NCBI GenBank assembly: GCA_030248295.1
Contig: JASANH010000952.1
Coordinates: forward strand, 1-64,000
DNA length: 64,000 nucleotides
Reading direction: 5' to 3'
DNA from: Mesodorylaimus sp. YZB2_4
Lineage: Eukaryota > Nematoda > Enoplea > Dorylaimida > Dorylaimidae
This document shows positions 22,138 through 33,735 of the stretch, one piece after another; positions within the stretch are counted from its first letter, which is position 1, and every line of letters begins with the position of its first letter. The position numbers were made by a program, and so were the translations under genes. The notes below the pieces were generated by a model that worked only from the letters and a program-made list of their open reading frames with translations, did not search any database and was not told the origin of the DNA.

Positions 22138-23552
22138 TTGACAGAGGGTTTCTGAGAGACTCGACCCGGGGCTGGCCACTCGAATGTTTGCCCCCCTTTT
22201 TTACTTGCTCTATCGAAAGTACTCACGAAACTGATTGTCTTAGCGAAAGTAACATTTCGCTAATGTGCCCATAGTTATATGGAAATATATCATTTTGAAG
22301 GTAAAAAGTGGTCAATCCTGGTCAAAAAATCATAACTTGCTTATTTTTGGACCTAGAACAATTTCAAAAATACAGATATGACCGCTACATTTCAAGAAAT
22401 CCGAAGACTTGGAACGGCAGTTACATTGTAGACTTGTCCGTCAGATCGTCACCTGTGTGGCTTACCTGACCGAGCACTATCGGGCCATAGAAGAGGACGA
22501 ACAAGTACAGTATGCCTCAGGCCTGTTGCCTAGTGCCTACCTGACCTTGCCTTCCTTCCATTCAGGATTGGGACGAATGGGCTTTTGTCGGACTGGTCAT
22601 CGATCGTCTGTTCCTCGTCTTGTACGCCATGTTCAATCTGGGGACACTGTTCATGGTCTGGCCACTCTATATGAATCTGACCAACCCATATAAAATATAC
22701 TTGGCCACTCGATTTTTTTTTGACCCCTTTTTTATTTGCTCACAAAACTGATTGTCTTTGCCGAAGTAAAATTTTTTAAAAATGCCTATATATGGAAAAA
22801 AAGGGTCAGTTTTGGCCAAAAAATCATAACTTGCTTTTTTTAGGCCCAGAACAATTTAAAAAATACAGAAATGACCGCTACACTTCAAGAAATCTGAATC
22901 TTTTTTTAAAATTAGCACAGCTATAATTTTTTATTAGATATTCTGAAGAAAACCGTCCGTGATCAGCCGTGATCTCTTTTCAAGGGCTACAAGATAGCCT
23001 ATTACTGATCAGCGCATCTGATCAACAGCTGAAATGATCGAGCGTGAATAGCCGACATTGCTGAAATCGGGTGCAATTATCGGCCATGTGCACAATAACT
23101 GTGGTCCGCAGTGCGGAAATTCGGGTTGATTTATTATTTGCTGACCCTAGGCTACTATTTCAATGAAAAAAAACAGGGAAATCTGGCTTTTTTGCTTTTA
23201 TAATTCACCCATAATCGTTTATGCGGCTGATTACGACTGATCACGAACGGTTTTTTCAGAATATCCCATGAACGACTGCAGCTAGGCTAATTTTAAAAAA
23301 AATCGGATTCCTTGACATGTTGGGGTGATTTCTGTATTTTTAAAATTGTTCTAGGCCCAAAAATAAGCAATTGATGCGTTTTTGACCAAAAGTGACCCTT
23401 TTTTCCAGATATAGGCATTTTAAAAAATTTTACTTGGGCAAAGACAATCAGTTTTATGAGTACTTTCGATAGAGCAAATAAAAAAGGGGGTCAAAAAAAA
23501 GTCGACTGGCCAAGTTTATATTTTATATGGGTTGAGTCTCTCAGAAACCTTC
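22138..23552. mobile_element. Inverted-repeat element family 2, carrying receptor exons
   Basis: The outer ends are inverted: GGTTTCTGAGAGACTC near 22144 and its complement near 23534. The left arm motif (GAAAGTACTCACGAAACTG, AATCATAACTTGC, GACCGCTACATTTCAAG) is repeated directly at about 22726-22890 and inverted at about 23270-23500. So there are two left arms and one right arm. Between the two left arms lies a fragment of an acetylcholine receptor gene (22409-22690). No transposase frame is seen. Confidence 0.7.
22409..22690 (+). pseudogene. Nicotinic acetylcholine receptor subunit, last two exons only
   Basis: An exon ending at 22504 reads RQIVTCVAYLTEHYRAIEE. A 61-bp intron (GTACAG to CATTCAG, 22505-22565) joins it in phase 0 to DWDEWAFVGLVIDRLFLVL followed by a hydrophobic stretch (YAMFNLGTLFMVWPLY). 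This is the typical end of Cys-loop receptors: the amphipathic MA helix, the DW..xAxVIDRLFL signature and transmembrane helix 4. No ligand-binding domain or TM1-3 is nearby, and both sides are repeat arms. It is therefore a captured or stranded fragment. Homology fades where the downstream repeat arm begins. Confidence 0.75.
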
Positions 23553-24001
23553 TCTTCAGAATCTCCATTGAGTCTGGCATACACTGTGCATATGTATGTT
23601 TCTGCGCAATAGTACCTACCTTTATGGCATCCACACTGGCACGTTGATATGCAGATCTCATGGACAGAAGTAAGCACATTTGTTAGGGGGCCACAAGGAT
23701 GATGAAAGAGGACGAATGAGGTGGGGGTGCGAGGGAGTTCATTACCCCTCTACACAGCCAGTCACTGTCACTGTTTATTGGATGGACCAAGTGCCTTGAG
23801 GTGATTCTGGTGTGGCCACATGCTATTCACAGATGTGGCATAAATCCTGTTTACAGATGAACCTAAGCGAACTCGCTCTTTTCACAAAAAGGCGCTAATC
23901 GGCCAATTTCCAATGGAAACTTGTTAATTCTAGACCACAAAATTAGGAAACACACTCAAAAAACTGAGCATTGTACAAAAGATTGAACACTTCCTGCAAC
24001 C
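23553..24001. other. Intergenic, nothing recognised
   Basis: No frame or repeat with recognisable features. It lies just 3' of the chemoreceptor-like sequence and may hold its 3' UTR if that is transcribed. Confidence 0.35.
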
Positions 24002-24965
24002 TCACGTAATCACAGACTGACGTATAGATTCCAATCGTCTCTGGTTTAACACACTAGGTTGATTGCCAGCATGAGCACGACCCGATCGATCCATGACTTG
24101 CTTTAGACTCAACACAAATTTGCTTAATCTCATAAAATGACCCATATCTGGCATGGGCGCAACTTGTGCTGATCGAGTAGACAGCTTTTCACAAAAGACC
24201 ATGGCCTTCCTCCTGTAATCCTTGACCGCATAAATGGTCACGCACGCGTTCGATGCAGCGGTCAATGGGACTGGGGCGATCAGTGCTCGACTGACCCAAG
24301 GATCGAAAAATGGTAGGAATATTTGCAGCAAGTTGACCATAACTCCTGGCATTTGTGCGAACAAGGGCACGACTGATATGATCAGCATGACTGTGATTAT
24401 TTCTCGACTTTCATTGATCAATCGACTTTGTAACTGGCTCTGTGCCACGGCATTTCGTTCGTGATTGCAAATCTTTTTGACCACCTTGTACGAAAAATAG
24501 ACCAGAATACTGTGGGACACGAAATTGGCCACGACAACCGAACTGACGACTCCAGCCAGCAAGTAACTTTTCACTTGGGTGCCGCATAGGCCGAGGTCGT
24601 CTTGGCCAACACTGCCGGTGATAAGAAAGAACAGAAGCCAGGTCACCCCGAACAGCAGAAAATTGCCCCAGGTAATCAGCACGTTGCGATTGGTGAACAA
24701 TTTCAGGTACTTTTGGTTGTTATAGAGAAACAGATATCGTAGTCGACTGGCCCCGCTAATTTGTATTCGATGCGTGTGAAATCCAGGATAAAGGGGGCCT
24801 CCAGGGCGACATTTTTCAAACAGAGCAGGAAATCAACCAACCATTCGTGGGGTTTCCGTTTTTTATATTCGTGCGCAGTGATAAGCATTAGAAAAAAGTT
24901 GCCTGGCATTCCACACGCACTTATGAAACCCTTTTTTGGTTGATAGCAGCAGGCCGGCTGGGCGG
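24002..24965 (-). pseudogene. Nematode-type (Str/Srd/Srh) chemoreceptor, probably broken
   Basis: The 232-aa frame at 24700-24002 extends upstream to RLRYLFLYNNQKYLKLFTNR. It covers the end of TM3 to TM7 and the tail: LITWGNFLLFGVTWLLFFL, FVSHSILVYFSYKVVKK, ESREIITVMLIISVVPLF and ACVTIYAVKDYRRKAM. The last motif (YxVKxYR after TM7) and the polar third loop are typical of the nematode Str superfamily. In another frame just upstream, GFISACGMPGNFFLMLITA and WLVDFLLCLKNVALEAPFIL look like TM1 and TM2. Only about 40 bp separate the two frames, too little for TM3 and its loop, and no good splice pair is visible. A deletion with frameshift is the simplest reading. An unseen exon arrangement remains possible. 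Confidence 0.55.
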
Positions 24966-27414
24966 GTTACATTGAAGGAGCGTTCGTCCAGTGCAATCAT
25001 TGTCGATGCTGGATTCGGTCGATCGGTGATAGATTTGACATTGATCAGAACTGGTTTTGAAAAACCCTTGACACTGCTGTAAAGCATGTTTAAGAGGAAA
25101 AGCTATTGCCTATGCTCTGTTCAGGTCAGGCAGTAAAATCAGAACGAGTGAAGGTGCAGACTGTTGGAGACTTACATAGGTACGCCCTGACTTTTTCCCT
25201 CGATTGATTTTACACTCATTGTGTGTTTCCTCATGCGCGGCGGGAAGGCAAGATAAGACACGCGTCAATCGCTGGCTCATATAAAAAACCAAAAAGGCAA
25301 CAATGAATCACGTCTAATGGAAACCTCAACTGTTTATTATCCTCTCGCCATCAACAAGAATTGTCTGGACAGAGCTCAAAATTCGAGAAGTTTAATTGTG
25401 TTTAATAAGCGAAGACATCTGAGTGGCATTGTCTCTCCTTCAATTTTTAGAGCTAGCATTTGCGTCATTGTGTCTTCCTGCTCGACCTATCCGGCTAAAT
25501 GTTTCTTATTTTTCTGTGTTTCCACTCTCGAGTGCCCATTTTCTGAGGTGACGAGCAAACTATGATTATGTCCTCGGGGTATTTAATGTATATGTAGGTC
25601 AACACGGAAAAATCCAAGTACTATCCGATACCTATCCAAATATGTGGGAGGCCGCACAGGTACCTCACTGACTATCATCGCTAGCTGCCTTTTCGGGATA
25701 GTTTATGCAACAGGATGTGCATTTTAACCGATGCACGCATGTACGCATACGCAAACTGGCTTGTGCGCAATACATACAATGCGTACGCCAATATAAGCAG
25801 CATGAGCTAAATAATAAATCATTGCCCTTTTTTTCTAAAGATGGCGACGATAGATAGGGTCAATATGCTAATATCATCTTCTCAATTCGTATTTCTTGTC
25901 TCCGAATTAGTGTCCGTGAGGCATCTGCGTGTTGAGTCATCCCTCATTTCAATTTATGAACTGGCCTTGCACGTAGAAGGAAGGGCTGCCACATATAACC
26001 CCACATAACCACATCTACCTGCTTTATACTTCTTTTTTGGCCTTTTTTTGTGGCTCCCCATGTCGCCATAAAGCTCTCATGAAAGCTTTACTAAGCCCCC
26101 CCCCCCCCCAACCAATATTACGAGAAGTTTTTTGTGCAATTTCGCATGCAGTGGTCCCTATCCAGGCTTTACAGAAAGGAGTAAGTATGGTAGTTTGTAG
26201 CGATTCTGTAACAACGCTAATTTATTCAGTCTCCTTGGTAAGGATTTCTCATGTACATCATGTAGGAGACCAAGACGAGTGACGGAAGAAATTGTATTCG
26301 ATTCCGCGAAGTGATTCACTTGTTAGGTGTTCTAAGGTTGCTCAATGATGATCCCCCCCCCCCCCCAAAGCAAGCCTACGTACTGTATAAGGAAAATGCC
26401 CGTGGAAAGAGTCTATGTTTCTTCACACAATCCGGCAGCCAGTGAATTGAGTTTTCACAGAGCGGTATATAACACAGAATGCTGGAAAAAGACATGCTTT
26501 TATAATAAAATAGGGTCAAAAGGAATTTCAACAAGCATTCTTACAAGACATTTGAAAAATCCTGTCATTCTTTAAAATTCTTGTAAGAGTTTTTATCCGA
26601 ACTTTGTGCGAGAAAATTGGAAAGTCTCAGCAGACTTTTTGTAAATCTTAGCAATGTTTTGTAAGCGTGTGGTCGCTACGCTGCAAGCCTCTAAAACCTA
26701 GACAAGAAGGTTGTGTCAAAGAAGCTCAGTCAGTCATTCAGGTCTGCGGCCTCGAAGCCAAAGTCTGAACTAGGTTTTTGGATTATACAGTATATAGCTA
26801 AATATCACCTTGTGCCCTCGTGGCTATGGCATCTTCCGCCATCGCTAAACAAGTGTTCGAAAAAGTACCATAGTGTAATTATTCATCGCAATTATAAGGC
26901 ATCGATCAAGTGGAAGCTGAGAGTACTTGGAAAGAACCCATGATCGAAGCTGACAAAAATTTTTCCAGTTGGACGTTTAAAACTAGCCGTAGGCGGCAGC
27001 GAAATGAACTGATATGTCAAAATGACCTTATAGCTGCTATACCCACTGATAAGTTTAGTCAAGGATGCATAATCAGTTACAGTTTGGGGCTAGAAACCGA
27101 CTGTAAAAAACGCAAATACGCAAACTTGTATGCATACTTTCTGGAGTACGCAATTTGCGTATTACGCAATACGCATACGCATTCGAGAGACCCTGCGTAT
27201 GAGCATACGCATTCAAATCAAGTATTTTTACCAACCGTATTACAAATGCAAGAACCAAGGGACATGATTTATTGGCATCACGGAAAGTAGTCTTGCAAAT
27301 AAGTATGAGAAGGAATCAGGTGACCAGGACGGCAAAATCCTAGCCGAAAGTACCATCTACAGTATAACAACCAAACTGCAGGGAGGGGAATAAAGCAGGT
27401 TTTGGTTCATCAAG
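24966..27414. other. Gene-poor stretch
   Basis: It contains poly-C runs (about 26097-26110 and 26350-26366) and patches of ATACGCATACGC-like words (25735-25790, 27115-27215). Short frames show no family motif. Confidence 0.4.
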
Positions 27415-27722
27415 TTATGCTTCTGGTGCTCCGAACGGTGATGGCCCGGCGAATTGAGGCGCTGCTTGAACTGATCCAGCGGCAGCCGCGGCATCAACTG
27501 GGCGCCGGCGACCCCACCAAGCACCCCAACCGTAGGAGCCTGGGTATCCGTATCCGTATCCGTAGTAGCCAGGGTATGAGTAGCCTCCCCATCCCCACCA
27601 TTGGGCCTGTTGCAAACAAAGGGGTCATATGCTCGTCAATCAAGAATGTACCACTTCCTTACTTGACTAGGCACAGCGGCCAAGAACATGACCAGGGCGA
27701 AAATGATCACGGCCTTCTGCAT
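27415..27722 (-). CDS. Small secreted Gly/Tyr/Trp-rich peptide precursor
   Basis: Two minus-strand exons, 27722-27663 and 27606-27415, are joined over a 56-bp intron (CAA|GTAAGG to CAACAG|GCC, phase 0), giving 83 aa. Exon 1 is a signal peptide, MQKAVIIFALVMFLAAVPSQ. The mature part opens AQWWGWGGYSYPGYYGYGYG and continues with GWGAWWGRRR, then an Ala-rich tail. QW at the N-terminus and YGYG repeats resemble nematode NLP/caenacin epidermal peptides induced by infection or wounding, but it could equally be a cuticle or matrix protein. A TATAAAAA box lies about 90 bp upstream. Repetitive codons (GGA TAC GGA TAC) suggest repeat expansion. The function is inferred only from composition. Confidence 0.8.
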
Positions 27723-27812
27723 GATTGACTGGAACTGGAGACGGTAGAACTTAAGAGTAAATGATTCTTGGACGAATAAGCTCGAAGATGACAAGCAGGA
27801 AAACTCGGCCGA

Positions 27813-27820
27813 TTTTTATA
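27813..27820 (-). promoter_or_regulatory. TATA box of the Gly/Tyr-rich peptide gene
   Basis: The minus strand reads CGTATAAAAATCGG, about 90 bp before the start codon. This leaves about 30 bp to a transcription start and a leader of roughly 60 nt. A strong TATA box fits a highly or inducibly expressed small gene. Confidence 0.6.
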
Positions 27821-28062
27821 CGAGAAGGAACAATGAGCAGAAAAGCGGGTGTACCAACAGAAGTTTATTTTTTACCGAGAGCTTGCCATTACGCAAACAT
27901 GCTCTTACACGCAAGAACTTAAAGACTGGCTATTTTTGATTAAATGAAGAATAGAAGCTAAACGGAGACACTTAAAGACTGGACGCGCTGCTTTGAAAGT
28001 ACGAGTCATTTCTGTGAATAGTGCACTAGACTCGACATGAGTAAAATCTAGTCCAGTCCTCT

Positions 28063-30181
28063 CTAATTGTCACTTCGCTTAAACTTCTCTAAAAAACCGC
28101 CCCTGAATCTACGACTGAACGAGATGTATAAATAAAAATGAAAGCAATGCGCTAAGCAATTTGTTAAATTCAAAAAAATTCCCAATATTAAATTTTGAGA
28201 TCGAATCTTTAAATTTGTCTTGGCTTGATAAAAGCTGATTCCACCACTAACTGCTGCATACCCAACGTCTGGGAAGGAGTTGACGTTGCGATGGATAAGG
28301 AATAGAATGTCGTTCAATGTGAGCGGAATTGCTTGACTAATTTGAAGGATACACAGTTGAATATTGGTTTTTGTGGATGACGCTTGGGCATTGGTAGCGC
28401 CGGCTTTGTTTGGCTTGTTGCTGGAATGGTCCCCAACACTTTGCGAAAAGTGGGTTTTAGTGTCTGGCTGCACACGAGCTTGCAGGTATTTTCTAAAAGG
28501 CATCATAATGATGAAACCAGCATTTAGCACAACTTGCTGGCCGATATCTCAGGTTAACTTGGCCAAAGCAAAAGGGACAACATTTTGTTCCGGATGATAG
28601 GACGAGTCGAATGATACTATAGGGAAATAGTTATTACATACGGGGCCCACATCCATGCAGGGAAAGCTAGGAGAGGAAAAAAAAAATTTTCTGTCCATTA
28701 GGGCATGCAAAATTGGCTAAATCATTTCAGCTGAGAGCCTTTGATCCATGTTATTCACACTAGGAGCGCGGCTTCATTTTTTTTCAAATTTTTGTGGGGT
28801 TGGGCCCCGTGCCGCCCCAGTTCCCCACGGGACTTCCAACCCGTTTTGCCTATAGTCGGGCAGCAGTAATGATATGACAAGCAGGGCCGTGAGGTGACCG
28901 GCTATCACGGCAGCTTCCCCTATGTGTGTCTCCACTAGGAGCACCTCCACGCGAGGCTTCCTGTGCCAGCACTAGCGTCCCAGGATGATACTGGGCGAGA
29001 AGGGAGGGACCTTCCCGACTAGTGATCGCCTCCTGATTCTCTACTCGTTCGGCACCCGCCACATGACGGCACCCGTTGAGTCGCCCAGAGCCTGGTGTGC
29101 AAGGCCAAGGACGGACTTACAACTGCCGTCGAAGACCGGTTCCCACCCTGAGAATGGGCTTACTAAACTGCTGTCCTCAGTCGGAACAGAACTGCGGCCT
29201 CCCAGCCAGGGTTCCTGGCCCAAGCAATGCGGGACCAACGCCTTTACCAGCTGAGCCACCGCGGCTCTGGGTGCAGCTTCATGCCTTTTTGGGCTCTTGT
29301 TCATGGGATCTAGTAGAGCTCCAAATGCTATCGCACAACAAAGGGTACATCCCCTCAGTGGAGTTTGAACATGCTTCTTCGAACGACTGAAGTGAAGTTA
29401 GTGGAACAGGAGGCTGTCCCTGTTAATGATGAAGTTCTGAATCTTACCTCTGCTTCAAAAATTTTAATAATCCAGCCACCACCATGATCGTTGTAATTAA
29501 GACGCAGGATGCCATGGCAACCAACGAAGAATCGAGGATCTTCTGATAAATGGTGTAACCAGCGCTTTGGCCCCACGAAGTATACTCAGCGAAGTATTCT
29601 CCATCTGACTTGACAATATAACTCGAGAAACAGTCCGGGATGAATAAACATGTGGAAACAAATAAAGATATGGCAAAAACGATAAAACAAACTGATCGTT
29701 GATCCAACGCTTGAAATTTCGTAGGAAAAAGACAAGCTACAGCGCGTTCCAGCGATAAAAAAATAGTAATCAGGTCGACGGCGCAACAAAACACATTGCC
29801 TATGGTACTGTATCCAAAAAAAGTGATGAACCAATACAAGCCATAGGTACGGTAGAAATAGTCTGGATACAAGTACTGAAAGGCGTGCACTAAAAGATAA
29901 CACATGTGGATAAACTCAAAAGCAGCAATACAGCGAAAATAAAAGAAGCTGTGCGATTTGAAATTTTTATTTGACCATAAAGTTACAAAACTTAAAATTG
30001 AACTGGAAATACCAATCAAACTGCAAATGACATAAATATATCCATTGATTTTGGTGATTATTTTTTTCTCGAGAAGATATTGTCGATAAGAACAAATGTA
30101 AGATTCGAGTTCAGTTGTATTGAAACTTGAATCGTTTCTCCATTCTTCGTAGAGAGACGAATCACAGCTTGACTCGATCAT
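28063..30181 (-). CDS. Divergent rhodopsin-like GPCR (receptor 1)
   Basis: Two minus-strand exons, 30181-29448 and 28492-28063, give 387 aa. The junction CAGAG|GTAAGA to TTTTAG|AAAATAC is phase 2. The extracellular N-terminus has N-glycosylation sites (NDS, NTT). TM1 lies at about 45-69 and the TM3 end reads IFLSLERAVAC (residues 140-150, a DRY-like ER). TM5 runs up to the junction, then a Ser/Thr/Asn-rich third loop, TM6 (ILQISQAIPLTLNDILFLI) and TM7 (NLTNCLAHCFHFYLY, an NPxxY variant), then a basic tail. A paralogue with the same intron site lies at 39067-40281 and a pseudogene at 34079-35231. The 955-bp intron holds a tRNA-like SINE. Ligand unknown; a nematode-type chemosensory or peptide role is inference. 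Confidence 0.85.
28850..29290 (-). mobile_element. tRNA-like SINE, family 2, copy 1
   Basis: The minus-strand head reads GAGCCGCGGTGGCTCAGCTGG (trimmed here), then AAAGGCGTTGGTCC and GCATTGCTTGGGCCAGGA, as in the copy at 43741-43815. A long GC-rich body follows to about 28850. It sits in the intron of receptor 1. A head-like piece of the same type lies at about 46993-47020. Confidence 0.55.
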
Positions 30182-31583
30182 ATTCTACTGTATCCGCTAC
30201 TGATCGACAAATGATGGTGAACTTGTCGAGTTGTCCTCGTGAGTGTCATTTCGATGTTATGGGCGACCGACGCAATTACCTCATCCGACATACCTAGGCT
30301 CCCTAGGAGACTAATGTAGCATTTCAGGAAACCTGATAATTTCCTGCTGTTGCTTGGTTCGAGCTGCTAGCTTTAAAATCGTGATTCATATAATGTACTC
30401 TCCCCAAGTCGATGTCATCACAGCCAGCAAGGGGTTCTTCGGTATGTTTGCACCAATATGAGAATTCTATTCTTCTAGGAACCTCGAGTGAGCGTGCTGT
30501 TTCGAATTGGGGTCGCTGCGCTGAAGCCAACACAAACACACAAGACCTACTTGGGAAAACTGTTTCAAAAGGTTTTATATCGAAAGTCAATTTTTTTGCT
30601 GATAAATATTGCTCGTAGCAGCGGCATGCCTTGCTCGTGCCTGGCATGCTCATAGCAGCGAAAAGCAAATTTTATCCAAAACGCGACATAATTGTGGCAG
30701 CGATATGTATTCAAACATGTACTTACTAGGGATATTAGAGGTGTAAATATTTGAAGGAGATACTGTGTAATAGAGCATTTCAGTATTTCAACAAAGAACT
30801 TATTTGAGCGATTTATATAAAAACCAGTCATTGATAAACAGTAAATATGTTACCTCCCCTCCTGCAACAGTTTGTTGTTTTGGCGGCTCGGTTCTTTTAT
30901 TTCCGCCGGTCTACGCATTGACTGGTGTAACCTCGCTGCCTTGCGGGCCATGGGGAAAAATCAGTGATCTCCCATACCTGGGAGACGTCAACCCATCGGG
31001 TTGATGTTTAAGCCGTGGGTATATAATCGCAAGACTTCACCTGTTCTAGCCAGAGATTTTGCCTGACCAACTTCGGCCAGTCGCGTTCTCTCCTTCGCCT
31101 GCCAGGCATGGTTGTGTTGGGAGCATGCTGGGCCCTACTATGGCTACAGTCCTCAAAGATTATGTATTGTAAGACCAGCTTACAGCATAGAGCACATTTC
31201 ATTCAAAAACTACATCCCACGCAGGAATGCATTTTTGCATTTTTGCAATATACATTTTTAGCGCATACGATTTTGTTAAGTATATTTCTTTGAATTTTCC
31301 CTCAACTGTATTTTCGACTACATTCGAAATTATTACTTCCATTAAATACGTTTGAGTATTCACATGATTCTTTTCAAGAGTGAGATATGTGAGTGAGATA
31401 TTCATGAATAAAGCACGATGCCAATGTGGTATCGTCAAGTACACCGACCGTATACTCATTCCACATCAAAAAGAAGCTCTGGACACGACACGAGTTGATG
31501 AGTCACAACTATTCACGCACTTCAAAGCCTCACATTAACCTTCAAGAGGGAGCAAAGAGGGTCATATCCTCCCTGGGCATATC
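30182..31583. other. Between receptors, nothing recognised
   Basis: It should contain the 5' region of receptor 1 and the 3' region of receptor 2. Short frames only, none with a family motif. Confidence 0.4.
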
Positions 31584-32579
31584 TCATTGCCGTATACTGA
31601 CATTGACGACATTGCTACCCAAGTCTTTCTTGAAAAGTATTTTCATGAACGCGTGTCTGAACATTTTGTTTAACTTGACATAAACGAAGATATGCGACCA
31701 TGTGCTGATAAAAAGCAGAGCTGTGGTGAAGGGTACAATTTGCAAATTAGTCTGAAGAGATAACTTTGCAGTGACGAGCGAACCCAGAACACCACTTGCT
31801 CCATACGTGATAAGGAGAAGAGTGCCCACGACTGTCATAGAAACGAAAACATCAAAATCCATTTGACGTCTCCACTCGACTCGCTGCGTAGTGCTTTGAA
31901 ATTTGCATTTCTTATAACGATAATAGAGAGCAGTGATTGTGAGCACGTAAAGGGCAGTGGTCAACCCAATTATTACGTCCGACTCAACGGACGAATAAAC
32001 ATTATAACTTTGTGTGAAAGTTGTGACATGAGTGCAAACTGGGACTCGTTCTGTCTCATCATTACTTTTCAAGAGTATAATACTTACGATTAGTATTATA
32101 CTTTTCACGAGAAAAGCACCCCAGCAAATAATATTTGTAGTGGTGACATAAACTATAGTTCGTCGAGTTTTGTAAAAAATTGGACAGCAAATGCACAAAA
32201 ATCGATCCAAAGCCAAAATAAAAGTGAAGCATTTCACACCAAAAGCGATCAAGTGCAGTGGCATCTCTTTTAGAATGCGAGTGGATTGAAACGACGTTTC
32301 AGGCTTACTCAACAGGAATGCCAGATACCTCGCCGATCCAGTGCCGAGATAGTCCAGCGAAATGACCGTTTCCGCCAGAAAATGACTGAGAATTATGAGT
32401 TGGCTCTTGTTACGCAAATTTTTTGTCATTGTGATGGTCAAAACTACAGGAAAATTTGTTACAATACTAAAACAGGAATAAATAATCCAGCAGAGATGTT
32501 GCGGAGCCTGTGTGGTCAAAGTTTCCAATGATAATTTATCTAATGAACTGCTGTTGACGTTCGCAATTTTATCTGACAA
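31584..32579 (-). CDS. Intronless serpentine receptor (receptor 2), Srsx/rhodopsin-like
   Basis: A single open frame of 331 aa covers all seven helices. TM1 is at about 29-50 (WIIYSCFSIVTNFPVVLTI), TM3 ends in FILALDRFLCICCPIF (the DRY motif is DRF, about residues 125-127), TM5 is VIIGLTTALYVLTITALYY, TM6 is FVSMTVVGTLLLITYGASG, and TM7 ends in FVYVKLNKMFRHAFMKIL. N-glycosylation is possible at NSS in the N-terminus. It is not a close relative of receptors 1 and 3. The pattern fits nematode Srsx-type or generic rhodopsin-like receptors. It has the same strand as the other receptors in the cluster. Confidence 0.82.
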   Translation of the reverse strand: MSDKIANVNSSSLDKLSLETLTTQAPQHLCWIIYSCFSIVTNFPVVLTITMTKNLRNKSQLIILSHFLAETVISLDYLGTGSARYLAFLLSKPETSFQSTRILKEMPLHLIAFGVKCFTFILALDRFLCICCPIFYKTRRTIVYVTTTNIICWGAFLVKSIILIVSIILLKSNDETERVPVCTHVTTFTQSYNVYSSVESDVIIGLTTALYVLTITALYYRYKKCKFQSTTQRVEWRRQMDFDVFVSMTVVGTLLLITYGASGVLGSLVTAKLSLQTNLQIVPFTTALLFISTWSHIFVYVKLNKMFRHAFMKILFKKDLGSNVVNVSIRQ

Positions 32580-33224
32580 TATAATAACGTGAAAACGATA
32601 GTTTTCTCAAATTTAAATGCACAAGTTTTTCTAACTTTTGTATGATACGTGCGGTATGACATTTTCACTTATGAATGTCTGAGTATAGCAGAATAAAAGG
32701 CAGCAAAAGCAAGCATACAATCCCGCTCATGAAGGGAAATTTATGATAGTAAACGTCAAGAAAATATGCCGAAGACGAGTCTCACTGGAACAAGAAGAAC
32801 AAGCACCAGGATGTTAATCGATTTTCGCAGATCAGAGAGGGAAATCGTAATCCGAATTAAGATTAAAAAGGGTTTTATTCACTGAGAATAATAAATTTTG
32901 GCAAGAGTTTTCTCTGGCGCCATGTGGAGCGCTGAGCAAGGATTACTGGAACATAAAATTGGCATTTATCCATCTTATATGCTGTGAAGAGCTAGTGCAA
33001 TTCCCCTCCCCCCTTGCAGATTTATTAGCAACGAAGAGGCATCCTGTTGATGTCATATGGTCCCCCACTGTTTATTTACTGTACAGCCGATAAATTAGTA
33101 CCGAGTTATTACATACTCAATTGACACTGGCATAATGCCTAAAAAGAACATTTGGCACTATCTCCTATTGTACGTCCTGATCCAGAAGATTATAGCACAC
33201 GCCATAGGGATCATGGATAACGCT
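32580..33224. other. 5' flank of receptor 2, nothing recognised
   Basis: No coding signal. The stretch next to the start codon is AT-rich with no clear TATA box. Confidence 0.35.
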
Positions 33225-33480
33225 TGGACAGGCCTCGACGCTGGTACTCCGGACCTGATCGCAAGCTAAGCCAGCCCGAGCTGTCGGATTAGTGCTAGCG
33301 GGGTACAAGGTCAAGATCAAATAAGGCCTCGCACTGTTGTTGGATAAGCACCTATTTTCAAAATAGGCTATCAGTGTTAATGCGGAGCGCGCTCCGAAAG
33401 TGAGCAATTAGTATCTAAAGCCTTTAAAGAATTTTCATAAAATATATTACAAGTGTTGCAATAACCTTGTGTACAGGACA
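33225..33480 (+). repeat. Dispersed repeat R1, copy 1
   Basis: It matches about 46735-46985 on the same strand: GCCTCGACGC, GGTCAAGATCAA, AAGGCC, TCTAAAGCC and TTTTCATAAAA occur in the same order and spacing, ending in similar AT-rich sequence with a final AAAAG. The overall match is imperfect, so it is an old family. Class unknown. Confidence 0.6.
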
Positions 33481-33566
33481 CTGAAAAGGTTAACTTGGCG
33501 TTCTACTAGGAACCAACGTACTTGCAGACATTGCTCAGATGTAACGAGGCCGCTGAATATGATTTT

Positions 33567-33735
33567 AGGATCCCGTGGCCTGGTGGGTTAGGCGTCTGCC
33601 TCTCACGCCAGGCGCGCAGTTACGGGCGAGTGTTCGACTCGCGGGCCGGTAAATCATTTCGCGTAAAATGTGTCCCTTCACCCTCGAGTGCGCATAAGCG
33701 TTTGGTGATGTGGTAAAACATGAACATGAACATGG
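33567..33735 (+). mobile_element. tRNA-derived SINE, family 1, copy 2
   Basis: The most complete copy: CCGTGGCCTGGTGGG, then GCGTCTGCCTCTCACGCC, box B GTGTTCGACTCG, then GTAAATCATTTCG, CCTCGAGTGCGCATAAGCG, TTTGGTGATGTGG and a tail of TGAACATGAACATG. Confidence 0.85.

Noticed and set aside
29041..29390. ORFs on both strands within the receptor 1 intron
   Set aside because: They coincide with the family-2 SINE and show no protein motif.
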